Shown: one piece after another, positions 26,304-39,093 of the stretch
Position numbering within the stretch: position 1 is the stretch's first letter
Layout: each line of letters opens with the position of its first letter
Source: Paraburkholderia bannensis NBRC 103871
GTDB taxonomy: Bacteria > Pseudomonadota > Gammaproteobacteria > Burkholderiales > Burkholderiaceae
Assembly (NCBI RefSeq): GCF_000685015.1
Contig: NZ_BAYA01000009.1
Coordinates: 248,001 to 312,000 of the forward strand
Direction of reading: 5' to 3'
DNA length: 64,000 bases
The notes under the pieces: generated by a model
Databases searched by the model: none
Told to the model about the DNA's origin: nothing
What the model saw: the letters and a program-made list of their open reading frames with translations, nothing else
Translations under genes and position numbers: made by a program

Positions 26304-27116
26304 ATGAACCCATCGCCCCTTCCCGACAGCGCCACAGCAAGCACAGGTGCACCCACGCAAGCGCCCCTGAATATCCTGATTGCATTGCCCACCTACGACA
26401 ATTCTGTGCACTTCGACTTCGCCATGGCGCTGGCGCGGCTGATGGAAACGTTCAAGGAGCGCGGCATCGGCTTCGAATACATCCACACGGCGTCGTCGCA
26501 CATCATCCGGGCGCGCAACTTCTTTGCGAATTATTTCCTGAGCCATCCCCAGTTCACGCACGTGCTGTTCCTCGACACGGACATGGACTTCTCGCGCGAG
26601 GCCATTCCGCGTCTGCTGGCCGGCGACAAGCCCGTGGCGGGCATCGCGTGCCCCTACCGCTTCTTCGATGGGGAAAAGAAGATCACGAGCGCCGATGCGG
26701 GCCTCACACTGCGCGAGTGGCAGGAAAAGACCGTCGAATACAACACGGCGATCCGCTCCGATGCGAACGGCAATAGCAGCGTCAAAGGCGGCTGGGTCGA
26801 GGTGAACCATATCGGCACGGGCATTTTTCTCGTGCGCCGCGACGCCATGCAGGCGATGGCGCCGCTCACGCAGCTCTATCGTCCGCCTGCGCAGTACGCG
26901 GCGTATCTGCCCGATGGCCGCTTCCACGCGTTCTTCGACACGGTCGGCGACAAAGGCGTCTATCTCTCGGAAGACCTGTCGTTCTGCCAGCGTGCGCGGG
27001 CGGCGGGCATGCCGGTGTGGGCGCTGATCGACGAGAAGATCGTCCATCACGGCGCATCGGCGATTTCGGGGACGTTCATGCGCTCGCTGGAACGGCGCGG
27101 GCACGTGCCGGGTTGA
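26304..27116 (+). CDS. Glycosyltransferase-like (GT-A fold) protein
   Basis: 270 residues. After a Ser/Ala/Pro-rich lead (1-20), 'LNILIALPTYDNSVHFDFAMALARLME' begins a GT-A type Rossmann fold. 'FLDTDMDFSREAIPRLLAGDKPVAGIACPYRFF' contains a DxD motif (DTD) that would hold metal and nucleotide sugar, and 'YLSEDLSFCQRARAAGMPVWALIDEKIVHHG' is a typical GT2-like acceptor region. The acceptor is unknown and no other sugar genes are adjacent. Divergent from map. Confidence 0.72.
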   Translation: MNPSPLPDSATASTGAPTQAPLNILIALPTYDNSVHFDFAMALARLMETFKERGIGFEYIHTASSHIIRARNFFANYFLSHPQFTHVLFLDTDMDFSREAIPRLLAGDKPVAGIACPYRFFDGEKKITSADAGLTLREWQEKTVEYNTAIRSDANGNSSVKGGWVEVNHIGTGIFLVRRDAMQAMAPLTQLYRPPAQYAAYLPDGRFHAFFDTVGDKGVYLSEDLSFCQRARAAGMPVWALIDEKIVHHGASAISGTFMRSLERRGHVPG

Positions 27117-27167
27117 GGTCACGCGATAGACGATAGCGAAAGCGCCTGAAAACAGGCGCTGAAAAGC

Positions 27168-27205
27168 AAAAACCCCGTAGGCTTTTCAGCTTACGGGGTT
27201 TTCTA
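27168..27205. terminator. Bidirectional terminator
   Basis: AAACCCCGTA ... TACGGGGTTTT between the glycosyltransferase-like gene and tRNA-Ser, with T-runs on both strands. A second hairpin, AGCGCCTG/CAGGCGCT, sits just before it (27139-27158). Confidence 0.85.
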
Positions 27206-27209
27206 AATT

Positions 27210-27300
<91 letters not shown>

Positions 27301-27439
27301 GGGGTACTGCTTTTTTACTGCTTCTCAGGTCTTGGTCGGCGACCAGAGAAGCGAAGATTATAGAACAAATTTCGGATCCTGCAAGCCCTTTTTCGAAAAT
27401 TTTTTCGAGGGCTTTGCAGATCCCTGTTCTGAGGGGCGC

Positions 27440-30183
<2,744 letters not shown>

Positions 30184-30428
30184 GTCGTTTTCGCGATAAT
30201 GTCGGCTTTTCCGGCGGCCGAGCGGTTCGAACGCTGTTCGCGCCCCTGAAAATGGGGCGCAGCGCACGCCGCCGCGCCGGAGTCAGTCGTGCATTATGAC
30301 AGTCCGTGCAGCCGTACGATGTCTGAGGCCCGAGAGCCGCCGCCCGCACGAGTTTTGCGTAATCCCTACGCACACCATACGAATTCAATACAGATTCACT
30401 ATAAACGACGCAGAGGACAGCTTTTCCC

Positions 30429-31736
30429 ATGACTGAAAACACGCAAGCCGGCTCGGCCTACGCGCCCAATGTGCCGGTGCCCAACGCTCGCCGGCAGTTC
30501 CGCACCGGCGACGCCTTCGCGCTCTGGTTCTCCCTCGGCATCGGCCTGCTGGTCGCGCAGGCGGGCGCCCTGCTCGTGCCGGGCCTGTCGCTGCCGCACG
30601 CGCTGCTCGCCATCGGCATCGGCAGCGTGATTGGCGTGGTGCTGCTCTCGCTCGCGGGCGTGATCGGCACGGACACGGGCCTTGCCGCCATGTCCTCGCT
30701 GCGCCCGACGCTCGGCATTCGCGGCGCGTCGGTGCCCGCCGTCATCAACATGGTGCAACTGGTGGGCTGGGGCTCGTTCGAGATCATCGTGATGCGCGAT
30801 TCCGCCGATGCGCTCGCCAAGCAGGCGTTCAATCTGTCGATGCCGCTCGTCTGGACGGTGATCTTCGGCTTCCTCGCGACGCTGCTGGCCGTGAGCGGCC
30901 CGCTCTCGTTCGTGCGCCGTTTCCTGCGCACGTGGGGCATCTGGCTGCTGCTCGCGGGCGCGGCGTGGCTCACGTGGAGCCTGCTTGCGCAGCACGACAT
31001 CGGCGCGCTGATGAAGCGCCCCGGCACCGGCGACATGCCGTTCGGCAGCGCCATCGACCTGGTGGTCGCCATGCCGCTCTCCTGGCTGCCGCTGATCGCC
31101 GATTACACGCGCTTCGGCCGCAAGGCGGGCGAAACCTTCCGTGGCACGCTGTTCGGCTATGGCATTGCGAACCTGTGGTTCTACGCCCTGGGTGCGATCT
31201 ACGGTCTCGCGGCGGGCGGCGGCGATGCGCTGCTGACCACGGCGCTGGCGCAAGCTGGCGGCGGCCTCGCACTGCTGCTGGTGCTGATCGACGAAATCGA
31301 CAACGCCTTCGCCGATATCCACTCGGCGGCCGTCTCGACCGGCACGGTCTGGACGCGCGCGGGCGTGCCGGTTCTCTCGGCCGCGTTCGGCGCGATCTGC
31401 ACGGTCATCGCCCTCGTCGTGCCGATGGCGAAGTACGAAAACTTCCTGCTGTTCATCGGCTCGGTGTTCGCGCCGCTGTTTGGCGTGGTGCTCGCGGATC
31501 ACTTCATCGTGCGCCGCCGCCGCATCGACGCGCAGGCGCTCGCCGACCTGAACGGCGCGTATGGCTATTCGGGCGGCTGGCACGTGAGCGCGTTTGTCGC
31601 GTGGGCGGTCGGCTTCGGTGCGTACCAGGCGCTCAACCAGTGGCTGCCGAACCTCGGCGCGACGCTGCCTTCGCTCGTGATCGGCGCGCTCTGCTATCTC
31701 GTGCTCGCAGGACGTCGCCGCGCGGCTTACGCTTGA
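30429..31736 (+). CDS. NCS1-family permease, CytX-like (putative hydroxymethylpyrimidine transporter)
   Basis: 435 residues with about 12 membrane helices. NCS1 marks: 'GDAFALWFSLGIGLLVAQAGALLVPGLSLPHALLAIGIGSVIGVVLLSLAGVIGTDTGLAAMSSLRPTLGIRGASVPAVINMVQLVGWGSFEIIVM' and 'WLPLIADYTRFGRKAGET'. The overall pattern resembles the CytX branch assigned to the thiamine precursor HMP. CytX genes often sit under a TPP riboswitch; I see no such element in the 245 bases upstream, so cytosine or another nucleobase remains possible. Confidence 0.75.
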   Translation: MTENTQAGSAYAPNVPVPNARRQFRTGDAFALWFSLGIGLLVAQAGALLVPGLSLPHALLAIGIGSVIGVVLLSLAGVIGTDTGLAAMSSLRPTLGIRGASVPAVINMVQLVGWGSFEIIVMRDSADALAKQAFNLSMPLVWTVIFGFLATLLAVSGPLSFVRRFLRTWGIWLLLAGAAWLTWSLLAQHDIGALMKRPGTGDMPFGSAIDLVVAMPLSWLPLIADYTRFGRKAGETFRGTLFGYGIANLWFYALGAIYGLAAGGGDALLTTALAQAGGGLALLLVLIDEIDNAFADIHSAAVSTGTVWTRAGVPVLSAAFGAICTVIALVVPMAKYENFLLFIGSVFAPLFGVVLADHFIVRRRRIDAQALADLNGAYGYSGGWHVSAFVAWAVGFGAYQALNQWLPNLGATLPSLVIGALCYLVLAGRRRAAYA

Positions 31737-31760
31737 TGCGTACGCTCTAGACGCGCAATG

Positions 31761-31797
31761 AAAAACGCCACGCTGAGGCAACCAGCGTGGCGTTTTT
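31761..31797. terminator. Bidirectional terminator between the permease gene and bioB
   Basis: AAAAACGCCACGCTG ... CAGCGTGGCGTTTTT; serves both converging genes. Confidence 0.9.
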
Positions 31798-31842
31798 GCT
31801 TTTAGCCCTTCAATGAAGGCTTATTCGCGTCTTATTCGCGGC

Positions 31843-32928
31843 TTATTCGCAGTGACCGCAGCCGCCGTGCGAATGATCGTGGCCGTGTGCGTGACCATGG
31901 TCATCGGCGGGCAGATGCTGCGCAGCCTGCGCCGTGATGCCCAGGCGTTGCAGCAGACGGCGGTCGGCTTCCGCTTGCGGGTTGCTCGTCGTCAGCAGCT
32001 GGTCGCCGTAGAAAATCGAGTTCGCGCCGGCCATGAAGCACAGCGCCTGGAGCGCGTCGTCCATCTGCTCGCGGCCTGCCGACAGACGCACCATCGCCTT
32101 CGGCATGGTGATGCGCGCGACCGCAATCGTGCGCACGAATTCAAACGGGTCGATCGGCTCCGTGCCTTCGAGCGGCGTGCCCGTCACCTGCACGAGATTG
32201 TTGATAGGCACCGATTCCGGATACGGCTCCATGTTCGCCAGCTGCGCGATCAGGCCCGCGCGCTCGCGGCGCGACTCGCCCATGCCGACGATGCCGCCGC
32301 AGCACACATTGATGCCCGCGTCGCGCACGCGCTCCAGCGTCTCAAGGCGATCCTCGTAGGTACGCGTCGAGATGATCTTGCCGTAGTACTCCGGCGACGT
32401 ATCGAGGTTGTGGTTGTAGTAGTCGAGGCCCGCATCGGCGAGCTCCTTCGCCTGGTGATCTTCGAGCATGCCGAGCGTCACGCAGGTTTCCAGACCCATC
32501 GCCTTCACGCCGCGGATCATGTCCTTGATCGGCTCCAGGTGGCGATCCTTCGGATTGCGCCACGCCGCGCCCATGCAAAAGCGCGTCGCGCCGTTCGACT
32601 TGGCCGCGCGCGCGGCGTCGAGCACGGCGTCGACCGCCATCAGCTTGCCGGCTTCAAGCTCGGTTTCGTAGTGCGACGACTGCGGGCAGTACGCGCAATC
32701 TTCCTCGCAGCCGCCCGTCTTGATCGACAGCAGCGTCGAAAGCTGCACGGCATTGGCGTCGAAGTTTTCGCGATGCACTTGCTGCGCGCGGAACATCAGG
32801 TCGTTGAACGGCAGCTCGTAGAGCTCGGCGACGTCGGCGACTTTCCAGCGTGCTGCGGCTTCGGCGGCGGCGTGGGCGCTCGGCGCGGTGGCCTTCAGCG
32901 AGGTGAGGTCGATGTGGGTTTGCGTCAT
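31843..32928 (-). CDS. bioB: Biotin synthase
   Basis: 361 residues. The radical-SAM motif CEEDCAYC (C74, C78, C81) holds the 4Fe-4S cluster; '[23 protein letters not shown]' and '[14 protein letters not shown]' are BioB signatures and 'GGIVGMGES' is the SAM site. It inserts sulfur into dethiobiotin. Odd feature: after the normal end of the family the protein carries a tail of about 20 residues, '[20 protein letters not shown]', with seven His and two Cys, a likely metal-binding tail absent from E. coli BioB. Last gene of bioA-bioF-bioD-bioB, 41 bases after bioD. Confidence 0.97.
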   Translation of the reverse strand: MTQTHIDLTSLKATAPSAHAAAEAAARWKVADVAELYELPFNDLMFRAQQVHRENFDANAVQLSTLLSIKTGGCEEDCAYCPQSSHYETELEAGKLMAVDAVLDAARAAKSNGATRFCMGAAWRNPKDRHLEPIKDMIRGVKAMGLETCVTLGMLEDHQAKELADAGLDYYNHNLDTSPEYYGKIISTRTYEDRLETLERVRDAGINVCCGGIVGMGESRRERAGLIAQLANMEPYPESVPINNLVQVTGTPLEGTEPIDPFEFVRTIAVARITMPKAMVRLSAGREQMDDALQALCFMAGANSIFYGDQLLTTSNPQAEADRRLLQRLGITAQAAQHLPADDHGHAHGHDHSHGGCGHCE

Positions 32929-32969
32929 GGTGTCGAAGTCCTTCGTGACGTGTGACTTGTGGTTTTGCT

Positions 32970-33695
32970 TTAGCGGCCTGCCAGCGTGGCGAGGCGCGCG
33001 AGCAGTGTGTCGATGTTCAGGTGTCCGGCCGCGTCGTCGGCGCTCGCGCCGCGCAGGTGCGGCACGACGCCCAGCAGCGGCGCGTCGAATTGCGCCGCCA
33101 GCAGCGTGCGCAAGGTGTCGATGTTTTCTTCCGGGAACGTCATGTTCGGGTCGATGCGGTTGGCGACCCAGCCCGCGATCTTCAGGCCGCGCGCGGCGAT
33201 GGCTTCGGCGGTCAGCAGCGCGTGGCTGATGCAGCCCAGACGCATGCCGACCACGAGCACGACCGGCAGCCCGAGCGCAACGGCCAGATCGGCCGTATCT
33301 TCGGTCGGCGTGAGCGGCACGCGAAAACCGCCGACGCCTTCGACCACGACCGCATCGGCGCGCTCGCACGCGGCGCGATGGCAGTCGACGATACGCGCCA
33401 TGTCGAGCGTCACGCCTTCGAGCGCGGCGGCGATGTGCGGCGCGGCCGGTTCCTTGAGCAGGAACGGCGTGCGCATTTCCGGCGGCAGCAGCACGCTGGC
33501 GGCGGCGTCCAGTTGATCGGCGTCTTCGTTGTGCCAGACGCCGTCGCGCTCATACGCGCCCGCGGCAATCGGCTTGAGAGCAGCGGAACGCAGGCCCGCG
33601 TGCGTGAGGCCGCGCAGGAGCGCCGCGCTCACGAAGGTCTTGCCGATTTCCGTATCGGTGCCGGTGACGAAGAAAGAAACGTTAGCGAGGCTCAT
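32970..33695 (-). CDS. bioD: Dethiobiotin synthetase
   Basis: 241 residues. P-loop 'GTDTEIGKT' (12-20), '[12 protein letters not shown]', '[12 protein letters not shown]' and '[16 protein letters not shown]'. It closes the ureido ring of DAPA with CO2 and ATP. The start ATG at 33695 overlaps the bioF stop (ATGA). Confidence 0.97.
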   Translation of the reverse strand: MSLANVSFFVTGTDTEIGKTFVSAALLRGLTHAGLRSAALKPIAAGAYERDGVWHNEDADQLDAAASVLLPPEMRTPFLLKEPAAPHIAAALEGVTLDMARIVDCHRAACERADAVVVEGVGGFRVPLTPTEDTADLAVALGLPVVLVVGMRLGCISHALLTAEAIAARGLKIAGWVANRIDPNMTFPEENIDTLRTLLAAQFDAPLLGVVPHLRGASADDAAGHLNIDTLLARLATLAGR

Positions 33696-34888
33696 CGTGC
33701 GCCCTCCAGGGCCGCGCGGCTCGCGCGTTGCAGTGAATCGTTGAGACGGTCGAGGTCGGCGTCCGAATGTGCCGCCGACAGCGAAATGCGCAGGCGCGAG
33801 GTGCCCACGGGCACGGTCGGCGGCCGGATCGCGGGCACCCACAGGCCGTCGCTTTCCAGCGTGGCTTGCAGTGCGAGCGTCGCGTCGTTCGAGCCGATCA
33901 CGAGCGCCTGCACCGCGCTCGCCGAATCGACGGGCATCCAGCAGGTGTCCTTGAGGATCGCGCGCGTGCGAGCGATCAGATGCGCGAGATGCGCGCGCCG
34001 CGCGTCGCCCTCTTCGCCCGCAATGATGCGCAGGCTTGCGGACACCGCGTGCGCCACCGCCGGCGACGATGCCGTCGTGAAGATATACGGGCGCGCACGC
34101 TGCACGAGCCATTCGATCACGGTGGCATGCGCGCAGACGAATGCGCCCGACACGCCCGCAGCCTTGCCGAGCGTGCCCACCATCACGAGATACGGCGAGC
34201 GCAGCGCGGCTTCGGCAATCGCGCCGCGCCCTTGCGGGCCGAGCACGCCCAGGCCGTGCGCGTCATCGACGACGAGCCACGCGCCATGCTGCTCTGCCAG
34301 TTCGACCAGACGCGCGAGCGGCGCAACGTCGCCGTCCATGCTGAACACGGTGTCGCTCACGATCAGTTTCGCGCCCGCGTCCGAGGCGTCGAGCATCGCG
34401 CTCAACGCCTCCATATCGGCGTGCGGATAGATCTGGATGTCGGCGCGCGACAGGCGTGCGCCGTCGATCAGCGACGCGTGATTGAGCGAGTCGGAGAAGA
34501 TCGTCGTGCCGCGGCCCGCAAGCGCGGTAAGCACGGCGAGGTTCGCCATATAGCCGGTGCTGAAGTACAGCGCGCGCGGTGCATCGACGAAACCGCCCGC
34601 GAACGCCGCGAGATCGTCTTCGAGCTGCTCGTGCGCGCGCGAATGGCCGCCCAGCAGGTGCGAGCCGCCGCTGCCCGCGCCGTAGCGCTGCGCGCCTTCG
34701 GCCAGCGCAGCGACCAGTTGCGGGTGAGCGGCCAGGCCCAGGTAATCGTTGCTCGCGAAGCCGATCGTCTCGCGCCCGTCGACCGTCATGTGCGCATCGC
34801 ACGGCGTATCGATGGTGCGGCGACGGCGGCGCAAACCGTGCGCGTCGAGTTCGCTCAGGCTCTGTTCGAGCGAGTCCAGCAGATGCAT
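33692..34888 (-). CDS. bioF: 8-amino-7-oxononanoate synthase
   Basis: 398 residues of the alpha-oxoamine synthase family: '[14 protein letters not shown]', '[28 protein letters not shown]', '[17 protein letters not shown]' and the PLP lysine in '[15 protein letters not shown]'. It condenses pimeloyl thioester with L-alanine. Its ATG overlaps the bioA stop (TGATG) and its stop overlaps bioD, so bioA, bioF and bioD are tightly coupled. Confidence 0.97.
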   Translation of the reverse strand: MHLLDSLEQSLSELDAHGLRRRRRTIDTPCDAHMTVDGRETIGFASNDYLGLAAHPQLVAALAEGAQRYGAGSGGSHLLGGHSRAHEQLEDDLAAFAGGFVDAPRALYFSTGYMANLAVLTALAGRGTTIFSDSLNHASLIDGARLSRADIQIYPHADMEALSAMLDASDAGAKLIVSDTVFSMDGDVAPLARLVELAEQHGAWLVVDDAHGLGVLGPQGRGAIAEAALRSPYLVMVGTLGKAAGVSGAFVCAHATVIEWLVQRARPYIFTTASSPAVAHAVSASLRIIAGEEGDARRAHLAHLIARTRAILKDTCWMPVDSASAVQALVIGSNDATLALQATLESDGLWVPAIRPPTVPVGTSRLRISLSAAHSDADLDRLNDSLQRASRAALEGAR

Positions 34889-36282
34889 CAGAGATCCTCC
34901 GCGACGGTGGCGTCGAATGTCTCGCGTGTGCGCGTCGCGAGCAGCGCCTGCGTTTCGGTGTCCAGAATATATGGGGGCATGACGTAGACGGTCGTGCCGA
35001 TCGGGCGCAGCAGCAGTTCGCGCTGCAAGGCGTTTTCGAAGAAACGGCGCGAGAACGTGCGCGCGCGTTCGGCATTGTCGAGCGCTACGTCGAACGCGAG
35101 GATCGTGCCGCACTGGCGCAGGTTGCGCACGAGCGGGTGCGCTTCGAGCGGCGAGAACGTTTCGCGCAGCTGGACGGACTTGCGCGCATTCGACTCCAGC
35201 ACGCCGTCGCGCGCGAACAGGTCGAGCGTCGCCAGCGCCGCGCGGCACGCGAGCGGATTGCCCGTGTACGAGTGCGAGTGCAGGAAGCCGCGCGTGGTGT
35301 CGTCGTCGTAGAACGCCGCGTAGATTTCGTCGCGCGAAAGCACGATCGACAGCGGCAGATAGCCGCCGCTGATGCCCTTCGAGAGCGTCAGCAGATCGGG
35401 CCAGATGCCGGCCTGCTCGCAGGCGAAGAAAGTGCCGGTGCGCCCGCAGCCCACGGCGATTTCATCGGCGATCAGGTGCACCTTGTACTGGTCGCACAGC
35501 GCGCGCAGGCCGCGCAGGTACGACGGATCGTGCATCGCCATGCCGGCGGCGCACTGCACGAGCGGCTCGACGATCAGCGCGGCGATGCGGCCTTCGCGTT
35601 CGGCGAAGAGCTTTTCCACGTCGGCAAGCGCACGTCGCGCCACATCGGCGGCGCTTTCGCCTTCCTGCGCCAGACGCGCGTCCGGCGAGGCGACCACGTG
35701 CGCGTGCGTGAGCAGCGGATCGTAGGCGTCGCGGAACAGCTTCACGTCGGTCACGCCGAGCGCGCCGATGGTCTCGCCGTGATAGCTGTTGGCGAGGCAG
35801 ACGAATTCGCGCTTGTCGCTCGCGCCCTGATTACGCCAGGCGTGGAAGCTCATCTTCAGCGCGATCTCGACCGCCGACGCGCCATCCGAGGCGAAGAACG
35901 CGTGGCCCAGCACGTTGTCGGTGAGCGCCTGGAGGTGCTCGGCGAGTTCGACGGCGGGCTCGTGCGTGCAGCCCGCGAGCATCACGTGCTCAAGCGTGTC
36001 GAGCTGCGCCTTGAGCGCGGCGTTGATGGACGGATTGGCGTGGCCGAACAGATTGACCCACCACGAACTGATGGCGTCGAGATAGCGCCGGTTCTCGTGG
36101 TCATAGAGCCACGGGCCTTCGCCGCGCGAGACGGCGACGAGCGGCAGGCGCTCGTGGTGTTTCATCTGGGTGCAAGGGTGCCAGACGGCGCGCAGGCTGC
36201 GCGCGATCCAGGCATCGTTGCCAGGCGTGGTTTGAAAATTCGTTTGCAAATTCGTTTGCAAGTTCTTGTGTTGCGAGTCCAC
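34888..36282 (-). CDS. bioA: Adenosylmethionine-8-amino-7-oxononanoate (DAPA) aminotransferase
   Basis: 464 residues from GTG 36282 with GGGAG nine bases upstream. Class III PLP aminotransferase: '[22 protein letters not shown]', '[18 protein letters not shown]', '[13 protein letters not shown]', PLP lysine K302 in '[13 protein letters not shown]'. It uses SAM as amino donor. The first 20 residues contain a short tandem repeat ('[11 protein letters not shown]') encoded by repeats of 'TTTGCAAACGAA', not typical of BioA; the true start may be downstream and the repeat regulatory. First gene of the bio operon. Confidence 0.95.
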   Translation of the reverse strand: MDSQHKNLQTNLQTNFQTTPGNDAWIARSLRAVWHPCTQMKHHERLPLVAVSRGEGPWLYDHENRRYLDAISSWWVNLFGHANPSINAALKAQLDTLEHVMLAGCTHEPAVELAEHLQALTDNVLGHAFFASDGASAVEIALKMSFHAWRNQGASDKREFVCLANSYHGETIGALGVTDVKLFRDAYDPLLTHAHVVASPDARLAQEGESAADVARRALADVEKLFAEREGRIAALIVEPLVQCAAGMAMHDPSYLRGLRALCDQYKVHLIADEIAVGCGRTGTFFACEQAGIWPDLLTLSKGISGGYLPLSIVLSRDEIYAAFYDDDTTRGFLHSHSYTGNPLACRAALATLDLFARDGVLESNARKSVQLRETFSPLEAHPLVRNLRQCGTILAFDVALDNAERARTFSRRFFENALQRELLLRPIGTTVYVMPPYILDTETQALLATRTRETFDATVAEDL

Positions 36283-36559
36283 TAACGGCTCCCGATACGA
36301 CAGCGCAGCCGAATTTAGCGCGTTCGTTCGCGCAATGCACTACCCCCAAAATGGGCTTTGGAGGCCCGTCGGCGCGGGGTTTGGCGGGGTTCCCGGCAGC
36401 TAGGCGCACTTCGTTTGCAAAGGCCCGAAATGACCGTAGATGACGACGACAAAGTGACGCGCGCTTATGCAAAAAAATATGCGGACGCAGACGCGAGCGA
36501 AGCGTTCGCGGTGCGCCAGTGTGCGTTATTAAGGGCGGCATCATCGGGAAGCGGACATG
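36283..36559 (-). promoter_or_regulatory. bio operon upstream region
   Basis: No gene is supported here. The 12-mer TTCGTTTGCAAA (plus strand, 36410-36421) recurs at 36239-36250 inside the bioA N-terminal repeat. A classical BirA palindrome is not seen. I cannot define the promoter. Confidence 0.35.
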
Positions 36560-36584
36560 AAAAAGGCGCCGTCAGGCGCCTTGT
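36560..36584 (-). terminator. Terminator of the secreted hydrolase gene
   Basis: GGCGCC-TGAC-GGCGCC followed by TTTTT on the minus strand, about 30 bases after the stop at 36612. Confidence 0.8.
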
Positions 36585-36611
36585 TTCCGACTAACCGGAT
36601 ACGGCGAGGCT

Positions 36612-38030
36612 TTATCGGCTCGCGAGCGAGTGCGACGCGTCGGCTGCGGCAGGCGCGGCGTTGCCGCTGTCCGCCACGGCATGGCCTTCGTCGTGGGAAT
36701 CGGCCTGCGCGGTCGCGGCGTTTTCGTTCGCCCACACCACGTTGCCGTTCACCGCGTAGAGACGGCACGGATCCGAGCTGTGCTTCTGGCAGTTCGCCAC
36801 GGCCACGTCCATCGGGTTGTCGCCGCCTTCGGCCCACGACCAGGCGCCCGAATCGGACACCGCGAACGCGCGGCTCGGATACTGCTTGAGGAAGTTGCGA
36901 TAGCCGTCGCGGCCCGCCTGATCGAGGAACGGCACGGCGCCTACGGAATCGATCGACGCATAGCCGCTGGCGCGCGGCGCGGCGGGCGTCTCGACGCGGT
37001 ATTGCACGGAAGTCGGCATGCCCTGATTGGCGAGGAAGGCTTCGACCTGCGGCCACCAGACCTGCACGCCGTCGCGATCGCCCACGAGGCGGTGTGCGTC
37101 GTTCTTGTAAGCGCCAAAATCGACCAGCTTCGCACCCGAGCCTGGCTGCGGGTCGCCAGCCTGCGCGGTACGGAACGCCGCGAACATCTTCGTGACGAGA
37201 TCGGGCGTCCACACCGAGTCGTTGTCGCCGTACAGCCAGATCGAGGCTACGCGGGCCTTGCCGCCATACGAGCCGAATGCCTGGGTCAGGTTGTCCTGCC
37301 AGCCCGTGCAGGCGTCCTGGCGCAGGCCGCCCGAGAAGTTGATGAGCGCGCGCACGCCGTGCGCGGCTTCGGTGCCGTAGGCAATGGTGGCGAGACCGCC
37401 GTGCGAGGTGCCCGCCACGGCGATGTGGTTGGCGTCCACGTACGGCTGCTTCGACATGTAATCGACCGTGGTGGCGACGTCGGCAGCCTGGCCCATGCCG
37501 TTGCTCGCCACGTCGCAGCCGTCCTGCTCGTAGGTGCCGCCCGAGCCCGCGAAGCCGCGGCGGTTCGGCGCGACCACCACGTAGCCGCGGCGCACGAATT
37601 CGCGCGCGAACGACATCGGGTCACTGCGCGGCTGCATGCGCGGATCGCCGGGAATCTTGCCGTGGTTGAAAATCACCATCGGGAACGGGCCTGGGCCGTC
37701 CGGACGGTACACCGTGGTTTCGAGCGTCACGTCGGACTCGCCCGGCACGGGAATCTGGATGATCTGGGCGTTCATGCCCGCGTGCACGACAGGCAGATAG
37801 TTGTCGTCGAGCGCAATGCGCGGCACGTGAGCGCTGCCGAGCGGGCCGGCGGCGCTGGACGCCAATGAGGATTGCGCGCCGGTGCCGGCACTAGCGTGCG
37901 CGGCAGCGGTATTCGAGACCTGAGTGCCCGCCACAGCGGCCGGATCGGAAAGAGAAGCTGCGTGCGCCACCGACAGCACACATGCTGTGCCGGCCACCGC
38001 CCATCCGGTAAGAAGCTTCCTGAACGCCAT
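36612..38030 (-). CDS. Secreted alpha/beta hydrolase
   Basis: 472 residues. Signal peptide 'MAFRKLLTGWAVAGTACVLSVAHA', then a Ser/Ala-rich linker to about 65. The hydrolase core starts 'VTLETTVYRPDGPGPFPMVIFNHGKIPG', with an oxyanion-hole H-G. The nucleophile elbow 'GTSHGG' places Ser209, and 'WLYGDNDSVWTPD' and 'NDAHRLVGDRDGVQVWWPQVEAFL' supply the probable acid and base. The C-terminal 130 residues contain a second part ('RNFLKQYPSRAFAVSDSGAWSWAEGGDNPMDVAVANCQKHSSDPCRLYAVNGNVVW') resembling a small stress-type repeat domain. Substrate unknown; dienelactone hydrolase or peptidase relatives are possible. It has its own terminator. Confidence 0.85.
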   Translation of the reverse strand: MAFRKLLTGWAVAGTACVLSVAHAASLSDPAAVAGTQVSNTAAAHASAGTGAQSSLASSAAGPLGSAHVPRIALDDNYLPVVHAGMNAQIIQIPVPGESDVTLETTVYRPDGPGPFPMVIFNHGKIPGDPRMQPRSDPMSFAREFVRRGYVVVAPNRRGFAGSGGTYEQDGCDVASNGMGQAADVATTVDYMSKQPYVDANHIAVAGTSHGGLATIAYGTEAAHGVRALINFSGGLRQDACTGWQDNLTQAFGSYGGKARVASIWLYGDNDSVWTPDLVTKMFAAFRTAQAGDPQPGSGAKLVDFGAYKNDAHRLVGDRDGVQVWWPQVEAFLANQGMPTSVQYRVETPAAPRASGYASIDSVGAVPFLDQAGRDGYRNFLKQYPSRAFAVSDSGAWSWAEGGDNPMDVAVANCQKHSSDPCRLYAVNGNVVWANENAATAQADSHDEGHAVADSGNAAPAAADASHSLASR

Positions 38031-38552
38031 GCGCTACACCCGCCTGCGAAAATCCTGCTGTGAATCTGACTACCGAGCAACACTTCCCGCCCCTGCATCA
38101 TCACAAGGCACAACAGGACACTGGCGCGCCTGGCCCGAAGGCCTGGCGTGGCATGACCCGTTGCAGGGAAGTAAAACCGATCGGAACACCTGAGCGGCGC
38201 CTTTCTGTCATCGATCAGACTCGCCGCCAGCATCCGTTGAAAGTCGCCGCGAAATTGTTTTTCAACAAACTCTTAATGGCGAAACGGACACCGTGATTGC
38301 ATCCTCGCACGACAAATAATTGTTGTGCAATTCAGGGCTAACCCGGCATAAGGCGTGCCAACGGCGCGCATGCCTTTAAGCACGGCGCATTGGCGGATTT
38401 CGGGGTAATGCGAGGTAACGGAAACGAAAAATAATGGCGGATGAGCCCTGTCGCGCGCCGCCTACATCCCCGTTTTTTGCAAGTAAGCGTGTGTTTGCAA
38501 AAGCGCGATTTTGCGTGCCTAAGCAGGTATTTTCGATCTGGCGCGCGTGACT
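38031..38552. other. Intergenic region without recognisable features
   Basis: 522 bases, AT-richer than neighbouring genes, upstream of the secreted hydrolase and downstream of the YchJ-like gene. I see no gene, strong hairpin or repeat. The hydrolase promoter is presumably here. A 78-codon plus-strand frame at 38060-38296 looks random. Confidence 0.5.
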
Positions 38553-38996
38553 TCAGCCTTCCAGGATATCGCCATCCACATAGCGCCAGCGGTCATCGTC
38601 GCCGCGCGTGAAGCGGCTCGTCTCATGCAGGCGATACGCGCGTCCGCCGCTCTTGTGACGCGCGACGAATTCGACGATGGCATGCGTTGCGTCGAGGTTT
38701 TCGTGACGCTTCACGGCCAGCCCCAGCCAGCGCGGCGCACCCGGATCATTGGGGTCGACATCGAGATCGGCGGGACAGGTTTCATTCGCCCACGTCGCGC
38801 GCAGATACGGAACCTCGCCCAGCACGTAAGCCGTGTACCGCGAGCGCATCAGTTCGAGCGCGGTAGCAGGCACGGCGCCGCCGTCGATGAAGCGGCCGCA
38901 ACAGTCGGCATAACGCGGCGGCTTTGCGCCCGATTTAAGGTTCGGCGCGGCGCCGCCACAGGGACATTCGACGGGACGCTGCGTGTTTGCGCTCAT
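38553..38996 (-). CDS. YchJ-family protein (SEC-C-like zinc-binding N-terminus)
   Basis: 147 residues from ATG 38996. An N-terminal Cys cluster 'VECPCGGAAPNLKSGAKPPRYADCCGRFIDGG' (SEC-C/YchJ-like zinc site) precedes an NTF2-like domain with the YchJ signature 'PATALELMRSRYTAYVLGEVPYLRATW' and 'ATHAIVEFVARHKSGGRAYRLHETSRFTRGDDDRWRYVDGD'. Function unproven; often near SecA-like or housekeeping genes. Upstream frame residues are not conserved. Confidence 0.88.
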   Translation of the reverse strand: MSANTQRPVECPCGGAAPNLKSGAKPPRYADCCGRFIDGGAVPATALELMRSRYTAYVLGEVPYLRATWANETCPADLDVDPNDPGAPRWLGLAVKRHENLDATHAIVEFVARHKSGGRAYRLHETSRFTRGDDDRWRYVDGDILEG

Positions 38997-39035
38997 GGAG
39001 AAAACCATTCCTTCTACGAAACAAAAATCAAAAAA

Positions 39036-39064
39036 TAAAAAGCCGCCCGCGCGAGCGAAGCGGC
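39036..39064 (-). terminator. Terminator of the SDR gene
   Basis: GCCGC ... GCGGC stem followed by TTTTTATTTTTT on the minus strand, 30 bases after the SDR stop. Confidence 0.7.
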
Positions 39065-39093
39065 CCTGATTCATTTATCCGGCGCGTAGCCGC

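Noticed and set aside
36358..36594. 78-codon frame upstream of the bio operon
   Set aside because: Runs across the terminator hairpin of the secreted hydrolase gene and has no conserved features.
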